From: Variovorax sp. PBS-H4
GTDB taxonomy: Bacteria > Pseudomonadota > Gammaproteobacteria > Burkholderiales > Burkholderiaceae_C
Reading direction: 5' to 3'
Assembly (NCBI RefSeq): GCF_901827205.1
Contig: NZ_LR594675.1
Coordinates: forward strand, 3,658,001 to 3,722,000
Length of the DNA: 64,000 nucleotides
Position 1 is the first letter of the stretch, and each line of letters starts with the position of its first letter. The notes below the pieces were generated by a model, which searched no databases, was not told the origin of the DNA, and saw nothing but the letters and a program-made list of their open reading frames with translations. This document shows, one piece after another, positions 9,119 to 16,447 of the stretch. Position numbers and translations under genes: made by a program.

Positions 9119-10233
9119 CGATCGGCCTTCCGAGGATCGAGCGCATCGCGCAATGCATCGCCCATGAAGGTCAGCAGCATCAGTGTCACGACGAGCACCG
9201 CGAAGGTTGAAAGCGAGATCCACCAGGCATCGATGTTGGCCTTGCCCTGGCTCAGCAGCTCGCCCAGCGACGGCGTACCCGGCGGCACTCCCAGCCCAAG
9301 GAAGTCGAGCGAGGTCAGCGCCAGGATGGCCGCGCTCATGCGAAAGGGCAGGAAGGTCACCACCGGCGTCATGCTGTTGGGCAGGATGTGGCGCCACATG
9401 ATCTGCAGATTGCCCACGCCGAGCGCACGCGCAGCGCGCACATAGTCCATCTGGCGGTTGCGCAGGAACTCCGCGCGCACGTAGTCCGAAAGGCCCATCC
9501 AGCCGAACAAGCTCAGAAGGATCAGCAGCAGGGCCACGCTGGGCGCGAAGATGGCGCTGAAGATGATCAGCAGGTACAGCTCGGGCATGGAACCCCAGAT
9601 CTCGATGAAGCGCTGGAAGGCGAGATCGGTCTTGCCGCCGAAGTACCCCTGGACCGCCCCGGTGATGATGCCCAGCACCACGCCGATGACGGTGAGCGCC
9701 AGCGCAAAAAGCACACTGACGCGAAAGCCGTAGATCAGTTGCGCCAGCAGGTCGCGGCCGCGGTCGTCGGTACCGAAAAGGTTTTCGCCGGACGGTGCGG
9801 CCGGATTCGGCGCCTTGGCAAAGTAGTTGAGCGTGCGCGGGCCATACGGGTTGGGCGCGTAGAGGGCCCAGTTGGCTCCGCTGGTGATGCGCTCACGAAT
9901 GAAGGGATCGAGGTAGTCGGCAGGTGTCTCGAAGTCCCCGCCGAAGGTCTTTTCGGAGTAGTCGCGCAGCACCGGAAAGTAAGTCTGTCCTTCGTAGTGC
10001 ACGACCAACGGGCGATCAGTGGAAAGCACCTCCGCGAACAGGCTCAGCACGACCAGGATGCTGAAGAGCATGAGGCTCCAGAGACCCAGCTTGTTGCGCT
10101 TGAAGCGCAGCCAGGCACGGCGGGCGGGGCCGGGACTGACTGCCGGTCCAGCCTGGCCAGCCGATGCCGCCACTTGCCCGTCGAAAGGCCCAGAACGACC
10201 GGCTGTGATGGGAGATTCAATCGAACTTGACAC
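9115..10233 (-). CDS. yejE: peptide ABC transporter permease YejE
   Basis: One of the two inner-membrane permeases of the YejABEF importer (BinPDT/DppC family). The 372 residues start with a Pro/Gly/Ala-rich cytoplasmic tail, then ARRAWLRFKRNKLGLWSLML leading into the first membrane span, the periplasmic loop typical of YejE (LDPFIRERITSGANWALYAP), and the permease core with the EAA-like loop RAARALGVGNLQIMWRHILP. The ATG at 10233 lies inside the end of yejB (17-base overlap), and its stop overlaps the yejF start, so the three are probably translated together. Confidence 0.95.
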   Translation of the reverse strand: MSSSIESPITAGRSGPFDGQVAASAGQAGPAVSPGPARRAWLRFKRNKLGLWSLMLFSILVVLSLFAEVLSTDRPLVVHYEGQTYFPVLRDYSEKTFGGDFETPADYLDPFIRERITSGANWALYAPNPYGPRTLNYFAKAPNPAAPSGENLFGTDDRGRDLLAQLIYGFRVSVLFALALTVIGVVLGIITGAVQGYFGGKTDLAFQRFIEIWGSMPELYLLIIFSAIFAPSVALLLILLSLFGWMGLSDYVRAEFLRNRQMDYVRAARALGVGNLQIMWRHILPNSMTPVVTFLPFRMSAAILALTSLDFLGLGVPPGTPSLGELLSQGKANIDAWWISLSTFAVLVVTLMLLTFMGDALRDALDPRKADR

Positions 10234-11251
10234 GCGGATCCACCCACACGTAGCAAAGGTCGCTGAGCAGCTTGGTCACCAGTCCGATCAGCGTGAAGAG
10301 ATAGAGCGTGCCCAGCACCACCGGGTAGTCGCGCCGAATGACGCTTTCGTAGCTCAACAGGCCCAGTCCGTCGAGCGAGAACAGGGTTTCGATGAGCAGC
10401 GAGCCTGTGAAGAAGGCGCCGATGAAGGCCGCCGGAAAGCCCGTGATGATGGGGATCAGGGCGTTTCGGAAGACATGTTTCCAGAGCACGCGACGGTCGC
10501 TCAAGCCCTTCGCGCGCGCGGTCAGGACGTACTGCTTGCGGATCTCCTCGAGAAAGGAGTTCTTGGTCAGCATGGCAGTCACGGCGAAGCTGCCGAGCAC
10601 CATGGCCGTGATCGGCAGCGTGATGTGCCACAGGTAGTCGACGATGCGGGCGCCCCAGCTCATGCTTTCCCAGTTGGACGAGGTCAATCCTCGCAACGGA
10701 AACCACTGGAGCTGGCCGCCGAAGATCACGAGCAGCGCCACGCCGAGCACGAAGCCCGGAATGGCATAGCCGATCAGGACGAAGAGCGTCGTGATGAAGT
10801 CGAAGCGCGTTCCGGCGCGTACTGCCTTGGCGACGCCCAGCGGCACGGCGATCAGGTAGCTGATGAAGAAAGTCCACAGGCCCAGGCTGATCGACACCGG
10901 CAGCTTCTCCTTGACCAGCTGCCACACCGCCTTGCGCTGGTAGAAGCTGTTGCCCAGATCGAAGCGTGCATAGCCCTTGAGCATCTGCCAGAAACGTTCC
11001 AGCGGCGGCTTGTCGAAGCCGTAGAGCTGCTTGATCTCCTCGATGCGCTTCGGGTCCAGGCCCTGGCGGCCCCGATAGCCCGCGCCGCTGGCAGCGGCCC
11101 GCTCGCCGCCGGAGTCGCGGCCCTGCAGCTGCGACACCATCTGCTCCACCGGCCCGCCGGGCACGAACTGGATGACGCCGAAGGTCACGATCAGCACCCC
11201 CAGCAGCGTGGGCACCATCAGCAGCAGCCGTTTGAGGATATAGCTGGCCAT
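10217..11251 (-). CDS. yejB: peptide ABC transporter permease YejB
   Basis: The second inner-membrane permease of the Yej importer (DppB-like). From ATG at 11251 it is 344 residues, beginning MASYILKRLLLMVPTLLGVL with the first span, as in all DppB/YejB proteins. The Gly-rich periplasmic insert (LQGRDSGGERAAASGAG) and the core with EEIRKQYVLTARAKGLSDR followed by VLWKHVFRNALIPI match the family. The frame is open upstream into yejA, but those residues do not resemble a permease. The gene starts 11 bases after the yejA stop. Confidence 0.95.
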   Translation of the reverse strand: MASYILKRLLLMVPTLLGVLIVTFGVIQFVPGGPVEQMVSQLQGRDSGGERAAASGAGYRGRQGLDPKRIEEIKQLYGFDKPPLERFWQMLKGYARFDLGNSFYQRKAVWQLVKEKLPVSISLGLWTFFISYLIAVPLGVAKAVRAGTRFDFITTLFVLIGYAIPGFVLGVALLVIFGGQLQWFPLRGLTSSNWESMSWGARIVDYLWHITLPITAMVLGSFAVTAMLTKNSFLEEIRKQYVLTARAKGLSDRRVLWKHVFRNALIPIITGFPAAFIGAFFTGSLLIETLFSLDGLGLLSYESVIRRDYPVVLGTLYLFTLIGLVTKLLSDLCYVWVDPRVKFD

Positions 11252-11262
11252 CGCGAGGTGCC

Positions 11263-13059
11263 CTACTTGTTCGAGGGCGAAGCCCACCACGTCGACACGG
11301 CCCAGGTGCCGGCGTCGTAATACGGGGGCAGCACCTTGGGAAGCACGAAGCGCCCGGGCCGATACCCGACCAGGAAGCTGTTGCTCGTCCATTGAGGGAT
11401 CGAGTAGTAGCCATGGGAGAGCACCCGGTCGAGCGAGCGCATGGCGGCCGACAGTTGGGGCCGCGTGGTGGCTTCCACGACCTTCTGCAACAACGCATCG
11501 ACAGCCGGATCGCGGATGCCCCAGATGTTGGCGGAGCCCGATGTGTCCGCCGCCTTGGAGCCGAAGTAGTCGAACAGTTCGCCGCCGGGCGCCGTGGTGC
11601 CCGGCTTGCGCAGGCTGCTGAATTCGAAGTCGAATTCATCCATGCGCTGCTGGTAGAGCGAGCCATCCACGTTGCGGATGCTGAGCTCGATACCGAGCTT
11701 GCGCATCGCGGCCTGCATCGGCAGCACGAGCCGGTTGCCCGAGGGCTGCGCGTTCAGGTACTCGATGGTCATGGCTTCGCCCTTCGAGTCGCGCAGCGCG
11801 CCGTCGCGGTAGGTCCAGCCGGCATCGGCCAGCAAGGCACGCGCCTTGCGCAGGTTTTCGCGCAGGCTGGAGGGCGGGTCGGTGCTGGGTGGCACCGGCG
11901 CGGGGCCGAAGACTTCGGGCCGAAGCTGCTTGCGCAGCGGTTCGAGCAGCGCCAGTTCGTCGGGTCCAGGCAGGCCTTCGGCATGGAAGTCGCTATTGGG
12001 GAAGTACCCCACCGCCCGCTTGTACAGCCCATAGAACATCTGCCGGTTGAGCCACTCGAAATCCATGGTCAGGCCCAGTGCCTGCCGCACCCGGATGTCC
12101 TGGAACTTCGGCTTTCGCAGATTGAAGATGTACCCTTGAAAATCGCCGGGGTTGCGGTTTTCAAACGCCTGCTTCCGGAGCTCGCCGGTCTCGAAGGCCT
12201 TGCCATAGTACTGGCGAGCCCAGTTGCGCGAAATGAACTCGCGCATGAAGTCGAACTCGCCGGCCTTCAGTCCTTCGAAGCGCGCCGTCTCGTCCAGGTA
12301 GAGCTTGTAGGTGACACGATCGAAGTTGAGCTGGCCTCTTCTAACCGCGAGATGGGCACCCCAGTACTTGGGATCACGCACGTAGGTGATGTCGCGCCCC
12401 AGCCGCGCACTGGCCGGCTGGTAGGGCCCGGATGCAATGGGGAGTTCGGCGTTGATCTGGTCGAAAGGCTTGCCGCCACCCCAGGCGCGGCTGAAGACGG
12501 CCATGCCGCCGACCACGAGGGGGAGCTCCCGGTTGCTGCTCGCGAAGTCGAAGCGCACGGTGCGCTCGTCCAGCGCCTTCGCGCCTTTCACTTCGGCATA
12601 AATGGTCTTGAACTGGGGCGCCGCCAGTTTGCCGGTCAAGGTGTCGAACGAATAGACCACATCGGCCGCAAGCACGGGCGTGCCGTCGTTGAAGCGCGCT
12701 TCCGGACGGATCCTGAAGGTTGCGGAGTGCTTGTCCGATGCCACTTCCACATCTTCGGCGAGCAGGCCGTAGGCCGTGGTGGGCTCCTCGTCGTTGCCGA
12801 TGAGCAGGCTCTCGAATACCAGTTGCCCCAAGCCAGCGGGCGGAGTGCCTTTGAGGGTGAAGGGATTGAACTTGTCGAAGTTGGTGACGGCAATCGGCGG
12901 CACCATGCGGATCTCGCCGCCCTTCGGCGCGTCCGGGTTCACGTAATCGAAATGAGTGAAACCCGGCGAGTACTTGATGTCTCCGAACTGCGCGTACGCA
13001 TGGGCGGCCCACGAGGGAGCCGCCGAGAGCGCCAACACCAAGAGCAGCCAACCTCGCAT
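11263..13059 (-). CDS. yejA: periplasmic peptide-binding protein YejA (SBP family 5)
   Basis: The substrate-binding component of the Yej importer. From Met at 13059 the protein has a Sec signal peptide (MRGWLLLVLALSAAPSWA) and is 598 residues. Family features include AQFGDIKYSPGFTHFDYVNP, FESLLIGNDEEPTTAYGLLA and FNLRKPKFQDIRVRQALGLT. In-frame Met codons at 13098 and 13155 would put extra charged residues ahead of the signal peptide and overlap the divergent fabI start, so I prefer 13059. The 37 bases to the fabI start must hold both promoters or share them with coding sequence. The organism is thus predicted to take up short peptides, and it may be exposed to microcin-C-like compounds. Confidence 0.93.
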   Translation of the reverse strand: MRGWLLLVLALSAAPSWAAHAYAQFGDIKYSPGFTHFDYVNPDAPKGGEIRMVPPIAVTNFDKFNPFTLKGTPPAGLGQLVFESLLIGNDEEPTTAYGLLAEDVEVASDKHSATFRIRPEARFNDGTPVLAADVVYSFDTLTGKLAAPQFKTIYAEVKGAKALDERTVRFDFASSNRELPLVVGGMAVFSRAWGGGKPFDQINAELPIASGPYQPASARLGRDITYVRDPKYWGAHLAVRRGQLNFDRVTYKLYLDETARFEGLKAGEFDFMREFISRNWARQYYGKAFETGELRKQAFENRNPGDFQGYIFNLRKPKFQDIRVRQALGLTMDFEWLNRQMFYGLYKRAVGYFPNSDFHAEGLPGPDELALLEPLRKQLRPEVFGPAPVPPSTDPPSSLRENLRKARALLADAGWTYRDGALRDSKGEAMTIEYLNAQPSGNRLVLPMQAAMRKLGIELSIRNVDGSLYQQRMDEFDFEFSSLRKPGTTAPGGELFDYFGSKAADTSGSANIWGIRDPAVDALLQKVVEATTRPQLSAAMRSLDRVLSHGYYSIPQWTSNSFLVGYRPGRFVLPKVLPPYYDAGTWAVSTWWASPSNK

Positions 13060-13096
13060 GCGAGAATTCTGCCCAAGATTTTCACGAGGTCGCTCC

Positions 13097-13879
13097 ATGG
13101 GCTTTCTTTCCGGCAAAAAATTCCTGATCACCGGCGTGCTGAGCAACCGCTCCATCGCCTACGGCATCGCCAAGGCGTGCCACCAACAAGGGGCCGAACT
13201 CGCTTTCAGCTACGTGGGCGAGCGCTTCAAGGACCGGATCACCGAATTCGCCGCCGATTTCGACTCCAGCCTGGTGTTCGACTGCGACGTCGGCGACGAC
13301 GCCCAGATCGCGAAGCTGTTCACCGACCTGGCGCAGACCTGGCCCAAGTTCGATGGTTTCGTGCACAGCATCGGCTTCGCGCCGCGCGAGGCGATCGCCG
13401 GCGATTTCCTCGAGGGCCTTTCGCGCGAGGGCTTCAGGGTGGCGCATGACATCAGCGCCTACAGCTTCCCGGCCATGGCCAAGGCGGCCCTGCCCTACCT
13501 CAACGACAAATCGGCCCTGCTCACGCTCACCTACCTGGGCTCCGAGCGTGCACTGCCCAACTACAACACCATGGGCCTGGCCAAGGCATCGCTTGAGGCT
13601 TCCGTGCGCTACCTCGCGGAATCGCTTGGGCCGAAAGGCATGCGCGTCAACGGCATCAGTGCGGGGCCCATCAAGACGCTGGCAGCCAGCGGCATCAAGG
13701 GCTTCGGCAAGATCCTCGCGGTGGTTGCGGACGTCTCGCCGATCCGCCGCAACGTCACGATCGAGGAAGTGGGCAACGTCGCCGCCTTCCTGCTGAGCGA
13801 CCTGGCCAGCGGCGTGACGGCCGAGATCACGTACGTCGACGGCGGCTTCAGCCAGGTGGTCGGCGGCATCGCCGAATAG
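13097..13879 (+). CDS. fabI: enoyl-[acyl-carrier-protein] reductase FabI
   Basis: NADH-dependent reductase of the last step of each fatty-acid elongation round, cytoplasmic, and the classical triclosan target. The 260-residue product begins MGFLSGKKFLITGVLSNRSI and has the FabI Tyr-x6-Tyr-Lys arrangement: SYSFPAMAKAAL-type segment near 146, Tyr156 in NYNTMGLAKASLEASV and Lys163. The C-terminus YVDGGFSQVVGG is typical. ATG at 13097 is chosen because the open frame upstream is antisense to yejA. It is transcribed away from yejA and followed by the ligase gene after 74 bases. Confidence 0.97.
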   Translation: MGFLSGKKFLITGVLSNRSIAYGIAKACHQQGAELAFSYVGERFKDRITEFAADFDSSLVFDCDVGDDAQIAKLFTDLAQTWPKFDGFVHSIGFAPREAIAGDFLEGLSREGFRVAHDISAYSFPAMAKAALPYLNDKSALLTLTYLGSERALPNYNTMGLAKASLEASVRYLAESLGPKGMRVNGISAGPIKTLAASGIKGFGKILAVVADVSPIRRNVTIEEVGNVAAFLLSDLASGVTAEITYVDGGFSQVVGGIAE

Positions 13880-13953
13880 CTGCGCCGCGCCGCGCGGCTG
13901 CCGGCAGCAGACCGGCCTGCATCAACACAAGAAAATCATTCAGGGAACAACAC

Positions 13954-14808
13954 ATGGATCGTCGAAAGCTCCTGCTTCTCGGCCCAGCGCTCGCGCTGGC
14001 GCCCTTTGCGCTGGCAAATGCAGCTGCGTCGAAGCTCATGCTCGCCGATGTCTATCACCGCGGCATGCCGCTCGCCGACTACTGGGTCAGCGAGAAGTTC
14101 GATGGAATGCGCGGCTACTGGGACGGAAGGCAGCTCTGGACGCGTGGTGGCGAGCGCGTGGCCGCGCCCGCCTGGTTCACCGCAGCGCTGCCCGCGGTGC
14201 CGATGGACGGCGAACTGTGGGCCGGCCGCGGGCGCTTCGCGGAGACGGTGTCCACAGTGCGCGACCAGATCCCGAACGACCCGGCCTGGCGAAGCATCCG
14301 CTTCATGGTCTTCGACCTGCCGGCGCAGCCTGGCGACTTCACGGCCCGGCTGGCCGCGCTGCGCAAGCTGCTGCCATTGAAGGACGCTCCCTGGGTGATC
14401 CCGGTGCCGCAGGCCAGGGCCGGCACGCACGAGGAACTGCAGGCGCTGCTCGACAAGACAGTGGGCATGGGCGGCGAAGGCCTGGTGCTTCATCGGGGTG
14501 GCTCCGTCTATCGCGGAGAACGATCGGCCGACTTGCTCAAGTTCAAACCCTACGACGATGCTGACGCCCGGGTACTGGCGCATGTACCAGGCCGCGGGCG
14601 TCACGCCGGCCGCATGGGTGCGCTGCTGGTCGAGACACCCGAGGGCCGGCGCTTCAAGCTCGGCGGGGGCTTCACGGACGCGCAGCGCGAACAGCCGCCC
14701 GCGGCGGGGAGCTGGGTCAGCTATCGCTACAACGGCACGAACCCCGGCGGCCTGCCGAGGTTCGCGCGCTTCCTGCGAGTGAGGGGCGACCTCGCCTCCT
14801 CTTCCTAG
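13954..14808 (+). CDS. exported ATP-dependent DNA ligase (LigE type)
   Basis: A small 284-residue ATP-dependent DNA ligase with an N-terminal signal peptide (MDRRKLLLLGPALALAPFAL then ANAAA), so it probably acts in the periplasm. Adenylation motif I is KFDG at 48-51, with Lys48 as the AMP-accepting residue; motif III is DGELW (85-89), motif IV EGLVLH (175-180) and motif V LLKFK (194-198). A C-terminal OB fold (about 205-275) follows, and no extra DNA-binding domain is present. This layout matches the LigE group of minimal bacterial ligases reported in Neisseria, Haemophilus and other Gram-negatives. It lies 74 bases after fabI and ends 12 bases from the convergent fasciclin gene. Confidence 0.88.
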   Translation: MDRRKLLLLGPALALAPFALANAAASKLMLADVYHRGMPLADYWVSEKFDGMRGYWDGRQLWTRGGERVAAPAWFTAALPAVPMDGELWAGRGRFAETVSTVRDQIPNDPAWRSIRFMVFDLPAQPGDFTARLAALRKLLPLKDAPWVIPVPQARAGTHEELQALLDKTVGMGGEGLVLHRGGSVYRGERSADLLKFKPYDDADARVLAHVPGRGRHAGRMGALLVETPEGRRFKLGGGFTDAQREQPPAAGSWVSYRYNGTNPGGLPRFARFLRVRGDLASSS

Positions 14809-14820
14809 GCTACCGAACGC

Positions 14821-15378
14821 TCACTTGGGCAGCAGCACCTTGTCGACGACGTGGATCACGCCGTTGGACTGGTAGACATCGGCGGTGCTCACGGTGGCCC
14901 AGCCGCCGTTCTCGTCGCCCACCATGATCTTGCCGCCGCTTTCCTTGGCCATGAGCGTGCCGCCTGCCGCGGTCTTGAGAGTGGCCATGCCTTTGCCGTC
15001 CATGATCTGGCTGCCCAGCGCCGCGGCATCGAGCTTGCCGGGTACCACGTGGTAGGTCAGCACTGCCGTCAGCTTGCCCTTGTTCTCTGGCTTGAGCAGC
15101 GTGTCGACGGTGCCGGCCGGCAAGGCGGCGAAGGCTGCGTTGGTCGGCGCGAACACGGTGAAGGGGCCTGGGCCCTTGAGGGTTTCGACCAGTCCGGCGG
15201 CCTTCACCGCGGCAACCAGCGTGGTGTGGTCCTTCGAATTGACGGCGTTGTCGATGATGTCCTTGGTCGCCAACATCGGCGCTCCGCCGACCATGACTTG
15301 CGCGGACGCGGCGGCCGCGCCGACGGCCATCGCGGCGGCCAGGGTGATGGAGGCGATACGGTGGAAGCTGCTGCTCAT
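14821..15378 (-). CDS. exported fasciclin (FAS1) domain protein
   Basis: The 185-residue protein has a signal peptide (MSSSFHRIASITLAAAMAVG, cleavage after ASAQ-like residues near 27) and one FAS1 domain. Both FAS1 signature blocks are present: GPGPFTVFAPTNAAFAALPA and YHVVPGKLDAAALG, ending STADVYQSNGVIHVVDKVLL. FAS1 proteins are secreted or surface adhesion-type proteins; the bacterial role here is unknown. The ATG at 15378 has AAGGAG just upstream on the minus strand. It converges on the ligase gene and is followed upstream by the divergent DMT transporter. Confidence 0.9.
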   Translation of the reverse strand: MSSSFHRIASITLAAAMAVGAAAASAQVMVGGAPMLATKDIIDNAVNSKDHTTLVAAVKAAGLVETLKGPGPFTVFAPTNAAFAALPAGTVDTLLKPENKGKLTAVLTYHVVPGKLDAAALGSQIMDGKGMATLKTAAGGTLMAKESGGKIMVGDENGGWATVSTADVYQSNGVIHVVDKVLLPK

Positions 15379-15571
15379 GAAAGGCTCCTTTGGGGTGGCA
15401 CCGGCACCGAAATGGCGGCGGCTGCAATCAATACGGAGGGCGAGCCAAGTTGGATTGCCCCGCCCGACGCGAAATGCTGCGTTTCAGGCCCGCTTACCAT
15501 CGGCGGATGTCCTGGCACTCTTCGACGCACGAAGCACACACGCACCCCCTCTGCATCGAAGCGCGCAAACC

Positions 15572-16441
15572 GTGAGCTTGAGCGGACCCATCGTCCTGGC
15601 AGTACTCTTCGGCGCCCTGCTCCACGCCGCCTGGAACGCGCTCATCAAGTCGGGCATCGACAAGCCGCTGGACACCGCGCTGGTTCACAGCATGGGCATC
15701 TTCATCGCCGTTCCGCTCGTGATGATCACGGGCTTGCCGCCGCGCGCTGCCTGGCCCTACATGGCGACTTCGTTGTTGATCCACATCGCGTACTACACGG
15801 CACTGGCCGGCGCCTACAAGCATGGGGACCTGAGCCTCACCTATCCGGTGATGCGCGGGTGCGCGCCGTTGCTCGTCGCCATGGGCAGCGCGACGTTCAT
15901 CGGCGAGGCGATCTCGGTGACAGCCTGGATCGGCGTCGCCCTGCTGTGCGTCGGCGTGGTCACGCTGGGGCTGTCACGCTCGGTGCTGCGCGAGAACGAT
16001 GATTCACGGCGCAGCAAGGCGCTCGGTTTCGCGCTGGCCAATGCTGCGGTGATTGCCCTCTACACCGTCGTCGATGGCATCGGGGTGCGCGTCTCGGGCA
16101 ATGCGCTGGCCTACGTGGCGACCCTGTTCCTGTTCGACGGCATCCCCTACATGCTGCTGGTGCTCTGGCGCCGTCCGGGCAAGCGCCGCGCGGCGCTCGA
16201 GTACATGGCAGGCCGATGGAAGCTGGCACTGATCGGCAGCGCCGCCTCCCTGGGCAGCTACGGCATCGCGCTGTGGGCCATGACCAAGGCCCCGGTGGCG
16301 ATCGTCGCGGCGCTGCGCGAAACCTCGGTGCTGTTCGCTGCGCTGATCGGCACGCTGTTCCTGCGCGAGGGCTTCGGCTGGCAGCGCGCCGCGGGCACGC
16401 TGATCATCGTGGCCGGTGTGATGGTGCTGCGCGTCGGCTGA
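15572..16441 (+). CDS. DMT-superfamily (EamA) transporter
   Basis: An inner-membrane protein of about 289 residues with ten hydrophobic segments in two EamA repeats (LAVLFGALLHAAWNALIK; ALGFALANAAVIALYTVVDG). This is the 10-TM drug/metabolite transporter design, often an exporter of amino acids or metabolites. TYPVMRGCAPLLVAMG and AALRETSVLFAALIGTLFLR are typical end-of-repeat motifs. I set the start at GTG 15572 (VSLSGPIVLAVLF), since the open frame upstream covers the fasciclin promoter and is not membrane-like. It converges on the decarboxylase gene with only 6 bases between them. Substrate unknown. Confidence 0.82.
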   Translation: MSLSGPIVLAVLFGALLHAAWNALIKSGIDKPLDTALVHSMGIFIAVPLVMITGLPPRAAWPYMATSLLIHIAYYTALAGAYKHGDLSLTYPVMRGCAPLLVAMGSATFIGEAISVTAWIGVALLCVGVVTLGLSRSVLRENDDSRRSKALGFALANAAVIALYTVVDGIGVRVSGNALAYVATLFLFDGIPYMLLVLWRRPGKRRAALEYMAGRWKLALIGSAASLGSYGIALWAMTKAPVAIVAALRETSVLFAALIGTLFLREGFGWQRAAGTLIIVAGVMVLRVG

Positions 16442-16447
16442 ATCCGC

